A DNA stretch of 64,000 nt from CAWKOH01 sp963851245 (lineage in GTDB: Bacteria; Actinomycetota; Acidimicrobiia; Acidimicrobiales; Palsa-688). Of the stretch, positions 20,792 through 30,276 are shown piece by piece (the first letter of the stretch is position 1; every line of letters begins with the position of its first letter). The position numbers were made by a program, and so were the translations under genes. The stretch lies in NCBI GenBank assembly GCA_963851245.1, contig CAWKOH010000003.1, positions 248,001 to 312,000 on the forward strand, in the 5' to 3' direction. Below the pieces are notes generated by a model, which saw nothing but the letters and a program-made list of their open reading frames with translations, had not been told where the DNA came from and made no database searches.

Positions 20792-21672
20792 ACGGTTCTG
20801 GTCCCCGGGTGGTGGCGCTCGGCGGGGGCCACGGTTTGGCGACCACGCTCGCCGCCGTTCGCCACTACGCCGGCCAGGTCACGGCCGTGGTGTCGGTCGC
20901 CGATGACGGCGGGTCGAGCGGCCGGCTGCGCAAGATCGCCGGGATTCCCGCACCCGGTGACCTGAGGCGCTGCTTGGTCGCCATGGCCTCCGACGGGTCA
21001 CTCTGGGCCCGGGCCTTCGAGTACCGCTTCCCCTCGGGGGACCTCGAAGGGCATGCCCTTGGCAACCTCATCATCGCCGGACTGGCGAATGTGACGGGAG
21101 ACTTCGGCCAGGCTCTGGACGTGGCCGGCGAACTGGTCGGGGCGACCGGACGGGTCCTCCCCGCCACGTCGGTACCGGTGGTGTTGAAGGCGGATGTGGC
21201 GGGCCGGGAGGTGTTCGGGCAGGTCAATGTCTCCTCGTCCGCCGGCCCGATCGGGTCGGTGTCGATCGTGCCCCCGGACGCGCCCGTGTCCGATGAGGTC
21301 ATCGCCGCTCTGGTGGAGGCCGATCAGATCGTGATCGGTCCGGGGTCACTGTTCACCAGCGTGCTGGCGGTGTGCGCGGTGCCCACTATCCGCGAGGCGC
21401 TGGAGTCGGGCACCAGGGCCAGGCGGATCTATGTGTGCAACCTCCGGCCGCAGCAGCCGGAGACGGCCGGGTTCGGGAGCGAGCACCACGTGCGGGCCGT
21501 CCTGGCGCACGGCATAACCCCAGACACCGTGGTGACATCGACGGGATCCACCCCTGACCCCGCGCCCGGGTCGATCCTGGGTGTCCCGCTGGTTACCGCT
21601 GACCTGGCCCGAGCCGACGGGACGGGCCACGACCCTGATCGGTTGGCTGCCGTGCTCAGATTGCTGACATAG
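20788..21672 (+). CDS. yvcK: Gluconeogenesis/morphogenesis factor YvcK (CofD-like)
   Basis: CofD-fold protein required in Bacillus for growth on gluconeogenic substrates and for cell-wall homeostasis; it binds UDP-sugars. 294 residues with VVALGGGHGLATTLAA, SVADDGGSSGRLR, GIPAPGDLRRCLVAM, GNLIIAGL and VIGPGSLFTSVLAVCAVP, all typical. It overlaps rapZ by four bases. In most actinobacteria whiA follows immediately; here gap follows after 73 bases instead. Confidence 0.94.
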   Translation: MNGSGPRVVALGGGHGLATTLAAVRHYAGQVTAVVSVADDGGSSGRLRKIAGIPAPGDLRRCLVAMASDGSLWARAFEYRFPSGDLEGHALGNLIIAGLANVTGDFGQALDVAGELVGATGRVLPATSVPVVLKADVAGREVFGQVNVSSSAGPIGSVSIVPPDAPVSDEVIAALVEADQIVIGPGSLFTSVLAVCAVPTIREALESGTRARRIYVCNLRPQQPETAGFGSEHHVRAVLAHGITPDTVVTSTGSTPDPAPGSILGVPLVTADLARADGTGHDPDRLAAVLRLLT

Positions 21673-21745
21673 TGGCAGCCGCACGCCGATCCGGCATATT
21701 CGCCGCCCGCGTTCAGGACGGGACGACGGCACCGAGGAGGAGGCT

Positions 21746-22783
21746 ATGACCGTTCGGGTAGGAATCAACGGCTTCGGTCGCATCGGCCGCAACTTCCTTA
21801 GATCCGCGCTGCAGCAAGCCGGGGAGGGTTCCGGCCGCGAAGAGATACTGGTCGTGGGGGTGAACGACCTGGTGCCTACGACCACCAACGCCCACCTCCT
21901 GAAGTTCGATTCCACCCAGGGGACACTGGCGGAGGAAGTGACCCACACCGAAAACTCGATCTCCGTCGGCAGCCAGACGTTCACCGTTTTCGCCGAGCGC
22001 GATCCGAAAGCTCTGCCGTGGGGGGATCTGGGCGTCGACGTCGTGATCGAGTCGACCGGCATCTTCACCGACAGGGACTCCGCGTCGGCCCACATCGAGG
22101 GGGGCGCACCGAGGGTGATCATCTCGGCCCCGGCCACCGCTGTCGACGCCACCTTCGTCATAGGAGTCAACGATCAGGATTTCGACCCGGCCCGCCACCA
22201 GATCGTGTCCAACGCCTCGTGCACCACGAACTGCTTCGTACCCATGATCAAGGTCCTCGACGACGCATTCGGCGTGGAGAAGGGCCTCATGACCACCGTG
22301 CACGCCTTCACCAACGACCAGAACCTGCTCGACCTCGCCCACAAGGACCTGCGCCGGGCCCGGTCGGCGGCGGTCAACATCGTGCCCGCCTCCACCGGGG
22401 CGGCTCGGGCCACCAGCCTGGTCCTGGCCTCCATGAAGGGAAAGCTCGACGGCGCCGCTTTGCGGGTCCCGGTCGCCGATGGATCGATCACCGACTTCAC
22501 CGGCGTGCTGGGGCGGGACGTAACGGCTGACGAGGTCAATGCGGCTTTCGAAGCCGCGGCCGAGTCCGGCCCCCTTTCGAACGGGATACTCGTCTACACG
22601 ACCGACCCCATCGTGTCCTCCGACATCGTGGGCCGCCCGGCTTCATGCACCTTCGACTCCCTGCTCACCCAGACGTTGGGTTCGCTGGTCAAGGTGTTCG
22701 GCTGGTACGACAACGAGTGGGGGTACTCGAACCGCCTCGTCGATCTAGCCCGCCTGATGGGGGCGGCCAACCACGCCGGCTGA
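21746..22783 (+). CDS. gap: Glyceraldehyde-3-phosphate dehydrogenase, type I
   Basis: NAD-dependent glycolytic dehydrogenase, cytosolic homotetramer. 345 residues. N-terminal GINGFGRIGRNFLRSAL nucleotide loop, GVNDLV (Asp selects NAD), catalytic cysteine at about residue 159 in SNASCTTNC, the general base His in VHAFTNDQNLLD, and the C-terminal WYDNEWGYSNRLVDL. A strong ribosome site (GAGGAGGAGG) precedes the ATG. First gene of the gap-pgk-tpiA glycolytic run. Confidence 0.98.
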   Translation: MTVRVGINGFGRIGRNFLRSALQQAGEGSGREEILVVGVNDLVPTTTNAHLLKFDSTQGTLAEEVTHTENSISVGSQTFTVFAERDPKALPWGDLGVDVVIESTGIFTDRDSASAHIEGGAPRVIISAPATAVDATFVIGVNDQDFDPARHQIVSNASCTTNCFVPMIKVLDDAFGVEKGLMTTVHAFTNDQNLLDLAHKDLRRARSAAVNIVPASTGAARATSLVLASMKGKLDGAALRVPVADGSITDFTGVLGRDVTADEVNAAFEAAAESGPLSNGILVYTTDPIVSSDIVGRPASCTFDSLLTQTLGSLVKVFGWYDNEWGYSNRLVDLARLMGAANHAG

Positions 22784-22794
22784 TCGGCCCGAAG

Positions 22795-23949
22795 ATGGCA
22801 AAAGTCCCCGTCCTCGACGACTTGCCCCCCGTACAGGGCAAACACGTTCTGGTCCGAGCGGACCTGAATGTCCCGATGGCCGACGGGCGGATAACCGACG
22901 ACTTGAGGATCCGGCTGACGCTCGACACCCTCATCTGGCTACTGGAGCACGGCGCCGCCGAGGTGACGGTCATAAGCCATTTGGGCCGGCCGAAGGGCCG
23001 CCCGGATCCGCGTTACGCGATGGGGCCGGTGCGGGAGCGGCTGGCTCAGCTCCTCGCCGAGGCCGGCGCCGACCCGACCCGGGTGGTGTTGCGCGAGAAC
23101 CTCCGATTCGACCCGCGCGAGGAAGGCGGAGCCGAGTCGCTGGCGGACGAACTCGTCGCCGGCCAGGACCTGTTCGTGAACGACGCCTTCGGCGCCGCCC
23201 ACCGGGCCCACGCCTCCGTGGTCGGCCCGCCTCGCCGGCTGCCATCGGCCGCCGGCCTGCTCATGGCGCAAGAGCTGGAGATCCTGGACCGCCTGCTGCA
23301 CGGCGCCGCTCGCCCCTTCGTGGCCGTGCTCGGGGGGGCGAAGGTGAGTGACAAGCTCGGAGTGATCGAGGCCCTCCTCGACCGGGTCGACACCCTGCTG
23401 GTCGGCGGAGGCATGTGCTTCACCTTTCTTTATGCGGCCGGGCACGGCATCGGTGAGTCGCTGTTCGAAGAGGATCGGGTCGACACCTGCCGGCGCCTGC
23501 TGAAATCCGGCCGCGATATCCGTATCCCCAGCGATCTGACCGTGCTGAGCCCGGGCGGAACTTTCGGAGCCGGGGTGACCGCCACCGGTGAGACCCGTCA
23601 GGTCGGCCAGAACGTTCCCGACGGTTGGACCGGTCTCGATATCGGGCCGGGGACGGCCGCCGAGTTTGCCGACGCCATATCGGAGGCGCGGACGGTGCTC
23701 TGGAACGGCCCGATGGGCGTGTTCGAGGATCCCCGGTTCGCGGCCGGAACCCGGGCCGTGGCCGAAGCGGTGGCCGAGAGCAGGGCCTTCACGGTTGTCG
23801 GAGGCGGCGACAGCGCGGCGGCTGTGGCCCAGTTCGGCGTGGCCGGTCGGATCGACCACATCTCGACCGGCGGAGGAGCCTCCCTCGAGTACATAGAGCG
23901 TGGCGACCTGCCCGGGGTGGCTGCGTTGCGAGAGAGCGTCCACCGGTGA
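22795..23949 (+). CDS. pgk: Phosphoglycerate kinase
   Basis: Transfers phosphate from 1,3-bisphosphoglycerate to ADP. 384 residues with VLVRADLNVPMADGRITDD, ISHLGRPKG, LRENLRFDPREE, NDAFGAAHRAHASVVG, AVLGGAKVSDKLGV, the nucleotide site LWNGPMGVFED and the C-terminal VVGGGDSAAAVAQFG and ISTGGGASLEYIE. The start ATG 22795 lies 11 bases after the gap stop. The last codons overlap tpiA (GTGA). A longer in-frame start at 22645 lies inside gap and is rejected. Confidence 0.98.
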   Translation: MAKVPVLDDLPPVQGKHVLVRADLNVPMADGRITDDLRIRLTLDTLIWLLEHGAAEVTVISHLGRPKGRPDPRYAMGPVRERLAQLLAEAGADPTRVVLRENLRFDPREEGGAESLADELVAGQDLFVNDAFGAAHRAHASVVGPPRRLPSAAGLLMAQELEILDRLLHGAARPFVAVLGGAKVSDKLGVIEALLDRVDTLLVGGGMCFTFLYAAGHGIGESLFEEDRVDTCRRLLKSGRDIRIPSDLTVLSPGGTFGAGVTATGETRQVGQNVPDGWTGLDIGPGTAAEFADAISEARTVLWNGPMGVFEDPRFAAGTRAVAEAVAESRAFTVVGGGDSAAAVAQFGVAGRIDHISTGGGASLEYIERGDLPGVAALRESVHR

Positions 23950-24728
23950 GCGGGTCCACCCGCAAGCCGCTCATCTCCGGCAATTGGAAGATGAACCTGA
24001 CCCACCTCGAGGCCATCGCGGTAGTCCAGAAGCTGGCGTTCAGCCTGGACTATCAGGACTACGCCAAGGCCGACGTGTCGATCCACCCGCCCTTCACCGC
24101 CCTGCGTTCGGTCCAGACGGTGCTCGACGCCGACGACATCCCGATCTCGCTCGGAGCGCAGGACGTCCATTGGGAGCCGTCGGGCGCCTACACCGGGGAG
24201 GTGAGCCCCGGGATGCTGGCCAAGCTCAACGTCGCCTACGTGATCGTCGGTCATTCGGAGCGGCGCCAGCACTTCTGCGAGACCGACGAGACGGTGAACC
24301 GGAAGGTGAAAGCGGTGCTCGCCGCCGGCATGACCCCGATCGTGTGCATCGGGGAAACACTGGAGGAGCGCGAGGCGGGCGAAACGGAGGTCAGGGTGCT
24401 CGGACAGCTGCGGGCCGGGTTGGAAGGGGTCGCGTCGGAGTCGGTCGCCGGCCTGGTGATCGCCTACGAGCCCATCTGGGCCATCGGCACCGGCCGGACC
24501 GCCACCCCGGAGGACGCCCAGGTGGTTTGCGCAGCCATTCGCTCCCTCGTATCGGCGGAGCACGGGGCCGGCCCGGGGGCTTCGGTGCGGGTTCAATACG
24601 GGGGCTCGGTCAATCCCGGCAACATCGCCGGCCTCATGGCCCGCCCGGATATCGACGGGGCCCTGGTAGGCGGAGCCAGCCTCGATCCCACCCAATTCGC
24701 CCAAATCGTTACATACGGTAGAACCTGA
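23946..24728 (+). CDS. tpiA: Triosephosphate isomerase
   Basis: Interconverts dihydroxyacetone phosphate and glyceraldehyde 3-phosphate. 260 residues. Active-site Lys in ISGNWKMNL, catalytic His in VIVGHSERRQHF, catalytic Glu in VIAYEPIWAIGTG, and the phosphate-binding loops VQYGGSVNPGNIAGL and DGALVGGASLD are all present. The GTG start overlaps the pgk stop, so translation is coupled. Confidence 0.97.
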   Translation: MSGSTRKPLISGNWKMNLTHLEAIAVVQKLAFSLDYQDYAKADVSIHPPFTALRSVQTVLDADDIPISLGAQDVHWEPSGAYTGEVSPGMLAKLNVAYVIVGHSERRQHFCETDETVNRKVKAVLAAGMTPIVCIGETLEEREAGETEVRVLGQLRAGLEGVASESVAGLVIAYEPIWAIGTGRTATPEDAQVVCAAIRSLVSAEHGAGPGASVRVQYGGSVNPGNIAGLMARPDIDGALVGGASLDPTQFAQIVTYGRT

Positions 24729-24869
24729 AGAACAGGCCGGCTGGAACATTTGTTGCAGCCGGGGCGAAAATCAACACAGGCGTCTCGCCATTCCTGACAT
24801 TCGGCTGCTATCTTCGTGTGCCGCCGTCTGATGTTCAGCAGGTGAGCAGTTACAGGAGGAGTCGGCACG

Positions 24870-25103
24870 GTGGTATTGACGGCAATAGTCATCGCCATTC
24901 AGGTCATTGTGTCGTTCGCACTCATCGCCATGGTCTTGCTCCACAGCGGGAAGGGTGGGGGGCTGTCGGACATGTTCGGGGGTGGCCTGGGTCAATCGGC
25001 CGCAGGTTCCACCGTCGCCGAGCGCAATCTCGACCGGGCCACGGTGGCGTGCACCGTCTGTTTCTTCTTCACCAGCATCATCCTCGCCATCCGCCTGCAG
25101 TGA
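24870..25103 (+). CDS. secG: Preprotein translocase subunit SecG
   Basis: Small membrane subunit of the SecYEG export channel. 77 residues with two membrane helices (ITALIVIAIQVIVSFALIAM-like first helix at 2-23 and VACTVCFFFTSIILAIRL at 58-75) and the cytosolic loop MVLLHSGKGGGLSDMFGGG, the SecG signature. The GTG start has AGGAGGA nine bases upstream. Downstream of tpiA, as in many actinobacteria. Confidence 0.93.
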   Translation: MVLTAIVIAIQVIVSFALIAMVLLHSGKGGGLSDMFGGGLGQSAAGSTVAERNLDRATVACTVCFFFTSIILAIRLQ

Positions 25104-25209
25104 CTGGGCGGTTAGAGAGCCGACTCGGGGGTACCTGAGAGAGAGAGGCGACGAGAACAAGGAGACCGGAGCGAGAGCCGAGGTCAAGGAGACGAGGAGG
25201 GTCTCTTAA

Positions 25210-27042
25210 GTGCGAAGAACAAGCAGATTTACCCTGCAGATGGGTGCTGCGGCTGCTGCCCTGGCGCTCATCGCGGGAGCCTGTGGCAGCAGCCACAGCT
25301 CCAGCACCGGAGGTTCTGGCGGAGGCGGGAGTTCCGGTGCGTCGAGCCAGATCTACGCCAATAACAGCGGGGGCACCCCGGTTAAGGGTGGCACGCTGAC
25401 CATGCTCGGTACCGGCGACGTGGACTATATGGACCCGAACGTCAGCTACTACAGCATCGGCTACCTCGGCCTGCGGGAGTGGAGCCGGGAGCCTGTATCA
25501 CCTACCCGGCGGTCCAGGGCCAGACCACCGACCCCGGCTCCGGACCTGGCGACCGCCCTGCCCAGCATCACCGACGGGGGGCTTAAGTACGCGGTCACCA
25601 TCCGCACGGGCGCCATGTGGGACACCAGCCCGGCCCGGCAGGTGACCGCAGCCGACGTGGTGCGGGGGGTGGAGCGCAGCTGCAACCCGACCCAGCCCTT
25701 CGGCGGCCAGCCCGACTTCAGCGACATCCTGGCCGGCTACACGGCGTTCTGCAGCGGCTTCGCCAACGTCTCTGCCACGAGCGCCACGGCCCAGGCCGCC
25801 TACATCAATGACAACGCGTACAAGCTCACCGGCGTCACGGTGGACCCGTCCAACCCGCTGACGGTCGACTTCACGCTGACGAAGCCGGCCACGTACTTCA
25901 CCGACATCCTGACCCTGCCGCCGTTCGTGCCGGCGCCGGTCGAGTATCCTGCAGTACCTGCCGGCCAGCAATGCCTTGGCCCAGCACACCATTTCCGACG
26001 GGCCCTACAAGGTGCAGAGCTACGACCCGGGCAAGTCGATCGTCTTCGTCCGCAACCCGGCGTGGAACGCCAGCACCGACCCGATCCGCAAGGCCTACGT
26101 GAACCAGATCGACGTCTCCGAGACGGGGCAGCAGCAGGAGATCTAGCAGGAGGTCGAGACCAACACGCCGCAGGCCGACATGCAGTGGGACGCCGCCGTG
26201 CCCATACCGGCGGTCCCGGGCCTCATCTCCAGCAAGTCACCTGGCTTCTACCTGCAGACCGAATACGCCAGCAACCCGTACGTCATCTTCAACACCGCTT
26301 CGCCCAACAACAGCGGGGCTCTGGCCAAAGCTGCAGGTGCGCCAGGCGCTTTCCTACGCTCTGAACCCGACGGCGCTGATCCAGGACAACGGCGGTCCCA
26401 ACGTGGCTCCGCCGCTCACGCACGTCCTGCCCCCGGGCATCAACGGGGCGAACCCCAACTTCGATCCCTATTCGTACAACCCGACCAAGGCCAAGCAGAT
26501 GCTGCAGGCGGCCGGGGCCACGAATCTGTCGTTGAAGTTCCTGTACCGCCCGGCCTGAGCAGACCAGCTCCAGCATGTTCCAGACCATCCAGGCTGAACT
26601 GGGCGCCATCGGGGTCAAGGTCACCGGGGTCGGGGTGCCGAACGCCGACTTCTACACCAAGTACCTCGAGGTGCCCTCGACGGCCAAGACCGGGGCATGG
26701 GACGTGTCGCTGGCCGGCTGGCTTCCTGACTGGTACGGCGATGCGGCCAAGTCGTTCTTCCTCCCGCTGTTCACCGGCTCCCCGCCGAATCGACCAGCAA
26801 CTTCGGCCTGTTCAACGATCCCAACCTGCAGCCAATAATCAACAACGCCCTGAATGCGACGACAGCCGCATCCGCCGGCAACTACTGGCACCAGGCCGAC
26901 GTCGAGGTCATGAACCAGGCGGCGATCTACCCGATCACCAGCCCGAACTGGCCCGGGATCCACGGCACCCAGGTGCACAACTGCATCTGGGTTACTTCTG
27001 ATCCAGAACTGCGACCCGACCAACGTCTGGCTGTCGAGCTAG
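25210..27042 (+). pseudogene. Oligopeptide/dipeptide ABC substrate-binding lipoprotein, degraded
   Basis: SBP_bac_5 (DppA/OppA) binding lipoprotein of the ABC system that follows. It starts at GTG 25210 behind GAGGAGGG, with a signal peptide and lipobox (LIAGACGSS), and ends at 27042 with NVWLSS. At least six lesions interrupt it: a local frame swap near 25480-25540, a shift near 25950, an in-frame TAG at 26144-26146 (in QQQEI-stop-QEVE), an extra A near 26328, an extra base near 26556, and shifts near 26785 and 26996. Family motifs such as GALAK, QALSYALNPTALIQ, KFLYRP and DVSLAGWLPDWYGDAA remain readable across frames. Decay with strong residual coding signal means either recent loss or poor base calling. 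Confidence 0.85.
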
Positions 27043-27072
27043 CAGAGGTCGGAGCGCCCGTATGAAGTGAAT

Positions 27073-27107
27073 GGATCGGCCCGGCGGCTAACCCGCCGGG
27101 CCGATCC
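27073..27107 (+). terminator. Long GC hairpin between binding protein and oppD
   Basis: Two perfect 15-base arms (27073-27087 and 27093-27107; GGATCGGCCCGGCGG and its complement) enclose the loop CTAAC. There is no T-tract, so it is more likely a partial terminator or mRNA-stabilising hairpin that sets the ratio of binding protein to transporter than a full stop. Confidence 0.7.
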
Positions 27108-27162
27108 GCGTATCCGCAGTGATATACAAAGACCCAGGTAACTACCGAAGGGAGGGCGTTGG

Positions 27163-28182
27163 GTGGCGTTACTGGAGGTCACTGACCTTTATGTGTCGTT
27201 CCCGACGATGGACGGGGTAGTTCAGGCGGTCCGGGGGGTTTCGTTTTCTGTTGACTCCGGGCAGACGCTCGGCATCGTGGGGGAGTCGGGATCAGGCAAG
27301 AGCGTCTCCACCCAGACCATCATGGGGCTGACGCGCGGGGCCGAGATCAAGGGGGAGGCTCTCTTCCGGGGCAAGGACCTGCTCACCATGACGGCGCACG
27401 AGCTGCGCGAGGTCCGGGGCAAGGAGATCGCCATGATCTTCCAGGACCCGCTGTCGAGCCTGCACCCGTACTACAAGGTTGGCTGGCAGATCGTCGAGAT
27501 GATCAAGGCCCACGAGCCGAAGACGTCGAAGTCCGAGGCCAAGAAGCGGGCGGTGGAGCTGCTCCGCCTGGTCGGCATTCCCCAACCGGAGAGTCGCGTC
27601 GACGACTACCCGCACCAGTTCTCCGGCGGTATGCGCCAGCGGGCCATGATCGCCATGGCCATGGCTCTCAACCCGGCCCTCCTGGTGGCGGACGAGCCCA
27701 CTACCGCCCTCGACGTGACGGTGCAGGCGCAAGTTCTCCGGGTGATCGAAAGACTCCAGGAGGAGTTCGGGACGGCGGTGATCATGATCACCCACGACCT
27801 GGGCGTGATCGCGGAGGTGGCCGACGACGTCGTCGTCATGTACGCCGGCGCTCAGATGGAGACCGCGTCGCGCGACGAGATCTTCTACGAGTATCACCAT
27901 CCGTACACGGAAGGCCTGTTGCGGTCGCTCCCGGCCTATGGTGAGGGGCGTGTGCGGCTCCAGCCCATCGCGGGGCAACCGCCCAGCCTCATCCACCTGC
28001 CCAAGGGGTGCCCTTTCCACCCGCGCTGTCCGTATGTGTTTGACCGGTGCCGGCAGGAGACGCCGCCTCTCGAACCGGTCGAGGGCGATGCCGAGCACCG
28101 GTCGGCGTGCTGGTTGCCTCACACCAAGGCGGGGCGGGCCGAAGCCAGGGCCCGGGTGGTTGGCGAGCCGGTGACTCAATGA
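27163..28182 (+). CDS. oppD: Oligopeptide/dipeptide ABC transporter ATPase OppD/DppD-type
   Basis: First ATP-hydrolysing subunit of a peptide importer, cytosolic face. 339 residues: Walker A GESGSGKSVS, Q-loop IFQDPLSSLHPYY, signature FSGGMRQRAMIAMA, Walker B LLVADEPTTALDVT, switch His in MITHDLGVIAEV, and the C-terminal oligopeptide-type extension with CPFHPRCPYVFDRC (possible iron-sulfur or zinc cysteines). GTG 27163 has AAGGGAGGG upstream. It overlaps oppF by four bases. Confidence 0.95.
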   Translation: MALLEVTDLYVSFPTMDGVVQAVRGVSFSVDSGQTLGIVGESGSGKSVSTQTIMGLTRGAEIKGEALFRGKDLLTMTAHELREVRGKEIAMIFQDPLSSLHPYYKVGWQIVEMIKAHEPKTSKSEAKKRAVELLRLVGIPQPESRVDDYPHQFSGGMRQRAMIAMAMALNPALLVADEPTTALDVTVQAQVLRVIERLQEEFGTAVIMITHDLGVIAEVADDVVVMYAGAQMETASRDEIFYEYHHPYTEGLLRSLPAYGEGRVRLQPIAGQPPSLIHLPKGCPFHPRCPYVFDRCRQETPPLEPVEGDAEHRSACWLPHTKAGRAEARARVVGEPVTQ

Positions 28183-29291
28183 ACGGCGACGTACTGCTCT
28201 CGGCGACCGACATCGTCAAGTACTTCCCCGTTCAGACCGGAAGCCTGAGGCGAAGCACGGATGCGGTGCACGCCGTGGACGGCGTAACCATGGAGATCCG
28301 GCGGGGGGAGACGATCGGGCTGGTGGGCGAGACGGGATGCGGCAAGTCGACTCTGGCCCGCTGCATCGCCCGCCTGTTCCCGCTGACATCGGGTCAGGTG
28401 ATCTTCGACGGGCGGGACATAACCGCTCTCAAGCCGCGGCAGCTGCGCAGCGTGCGGCGAGAGATGCAGATGATCTTCCAGGACCCCTACGGCTCCCTCA
28501 ATCCCAAGCGGCGGGTGGGTTCCATCATCGGTGATCCCTTCACCATCCACGGAGTGGCCAGGGGGGCGGAGCGCAGACGCAGGGTCCAGGAAGTGATGGA
28601 GCTGGTCGGGTTGAATCCCGAGCACTACAACCGATTCCCGGCCGAGTTCTCGGGCGGCCAGCGTCAGCGCATCGGCGTGGCCCGGGCCTTGGCCCTCAAG
28701 CCCAAGCTGATCATCTGCGACGAGCCCGTCTCTGCTCTCGACGTTTCGATTCAGGCTCAGATCGTCAACCTGCTGTCCGACTTGCAGCAGCAGATGGACC
28801 TCACCTACATCTTCATCGCCCATGACCTGTCGGTCGTGCGCCACGTAAGTGATCGGGTCGCTCTTATGTACCTCGGCCAGGTGGTCGAGTTGGCCCCCGT
28901 GGAGGAGCTGTATCAATCACCCCGGCACCCCTATGCCAATGCTCTCCTGTCCGCTGTCCCTGTACCGGACCCGAGGACAGCCAAGACCCGGGAGCGGATC
29001 ATCCTCGTCGGCGACGTGCCCTCGCCCATCCATCCGCCGTCGGGCTGCCGGTTCCACCCTCGGTGCCCGAAGGCCCAGCCGCGGTGCGTCGAAGAGGTTC
29101 CCGAGCTGGTCGTGCGGCCCGGCGACGGAGCCAGCCATCGAACCGCGTGCCACTTTCCCGTCGCGCCCGGTGAGGACCTGACCCGGGCCCGGCCATCGAT
29201 CTCACGAGAGGACCGCATAATCGAACCTGAAGCGGTCAGCTTGGACGTGGTGTCCGAGCTGGCCGAGAGCCAAGAGGGGAGGACACCGTGA
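28179..29291 (+). CDS. oppF: Oligopeptide/dipeptide ABC transporter ATPase OppF/DppF-type
   Basis: Second ATPase of the same importer. 370 residues: DIVKYFPVQTGSLRRST, Walker A GETGCGKSTLAR, Q-loop IFQDPYGSLNPKRR, signature FSGGQRQRIGVARAL, Walker B LIICDEPVSALDVS, IAHDLSVVRHV, and C-terminal CRFHPRCPKAQPRC. Start ATG 28179 overlaps the oppD stop (ATGA), while the end overlaps oppC (GTGA). An N-terminal extension to 28047 lies inside oppD and is rejected. Confidence 0.95.
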   Translation: MNGDVLLSATDIVKYFPVQTGSLRRSTDAVHAVDGVTMEIRRGETIGLVGETGCGKSTLARCIARLFPLTSGQVIFDGRDITALKPRQLRSVRREMQMIFQDPYGSLNPKRRVGSIIGDPFTIHGVARGAERRRRVQEVMELVGLNPEHYNRFPAEFSGGQRQRIGVARALALKPKLIICDEPVSALDVSIQAQIVNLLSDLQQQMDLTYIFIAHDLSVVRHVSDRVALMYLGQVVELAPVEELYQSPRHPYANALLSAVPVPDPRTAKTRERIILVGDVPSPIHPPSGCRFHPRCPKAQPRCVEEVPELVVRPGDGASHRTACHFPVAPGEDLTRARPSISREDRIIEPEAVSLDVVSELAESQEGRTP

Positions 29292-30268
29292 GTCTCACCG
29301 GAGCCGCGGTCGAAGCCGGGGCTGTAGAGGGCATCCCTCCGGATCTGGAACCAGGTAGCGAGGCTGCCGCCAAGATCGAGGGGCGGAGCACATGGCAACT
29401 GGCCTGGGCCAAGCTCAAGAGGGACCGGGCCGCCATGATCTCGTTTACCGTGATCGTGGTCATCGTCCTGGTCGCCATCTTCGCCCCGGTATTCGCGACC
29501 ATCACGGGTCACGGGGTCAACGAGCAGTTCCGCACCACCGGGCTGACACCCGACGGTCTTCCTGTCGGTCCCAGCCGTACCTTCCTTCTGGGCACCGACG
29601 ATCAGGGTCGGGACCTCCTGGTTCGCATCGCTTACGGGGCCCGCACCTCACTGCTCGTCGGCCTGGTGGCCACCCTGATCTCCGTCGCCATCGGGGCCGT
29701 GTTGGGCCTGGCCGCGGGTTTCTTCGGCGGGGTGGTCGACACCGTGATCGCCCGGTTGATCGACCTGGTGCTGTCTCTGCCCTATCTCCTCTTCGCCATA
29801 TGCCTGGTGTCGATCGGTGGTTTCGGCCCGATCACGCCCGGCTTGCCGATCATCATCTTCGTCATCGCCGTCTTCAGCTGGGCGGCCGTGGCCCGGATCG
29901 TGAGAGGACAGGTGCTGTCCATCCGGGAGAAGGAGTACATAGAGGCGGCCAGATCACTCGGCGCCAGCTCCTGGCGGATCATGTTCATCGACATCCTTCC
30001 TAACGTCGTGGCCCAGCTGATCGTCTACGCCACCTTGCTCATCCCGGTCGTCATCGTCTTCGAAGCAGCCTTGTCGTTCCTCGGCCTCGGCGTGCAACCG
30101 CCGACGGCGGATTGGGGTCAGATGATCTCCTTCGCCGAGAACTACTACCAGCAGGCCTGGTGGTACCTGCTCTTCCCGTGCTTGGCCCTGCTGATCACGA
30201 CCCTGTCCTTCAACATCCTCGGTGACGGGGTAAGGGACGCCCTGGATCCCCGCCTCGAGAGGCTATAG
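29288..30268 (+). CDS. oppC: Oligopeptide/dipeptide ABC transporter permease OppC/DppC-type
   Basis: Inner-membrane permease of 326 residues. An N-terminal OppC_N segment with one helix (AMISFTVIVVIVLVAIFAPV, about 49-68) is followed by the LLGTDDQGRDLLVRIAYGAR motif typical of OppC/DppC, then five further helices and the EAA loop IEAARSLGASSWRIMFIDIL that docks to the ATPases. The GTG start is coupled to oppF. The permease order here is C then B, the reverse of many opp operons. Confidence 0.94.
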   Translation: MSLTGAAVEAGAVEGIPPDLEPGSEAAAKIEGRSTWQLAWAKLKRDRAAMISFTVIVVIVLVAIFAPVFATITGHGVNEQFRTTGLTPDGLPVGPSRTFLLGTDDQGRDLLVRIAYGARTSLLVGLVATLISVAIGAVLGLAAGFFGGVVDTVIARLIDLVLSLPYLLFAICLVSIGGFGPITPGLPIIIFVIAVFSWAAVARIVRGQVLSIREKEYIEAARSLGASSWRIMFIDILPNVVAQLIVYATLLIPVVIVFEAALSFLGLGVQPPTADWGQMISFAENYYQQAWWYLLFPCLALLITTLSFNILGDGVRDALDPRLERL

Positions 30269-30276
30269 GAGCTGTC

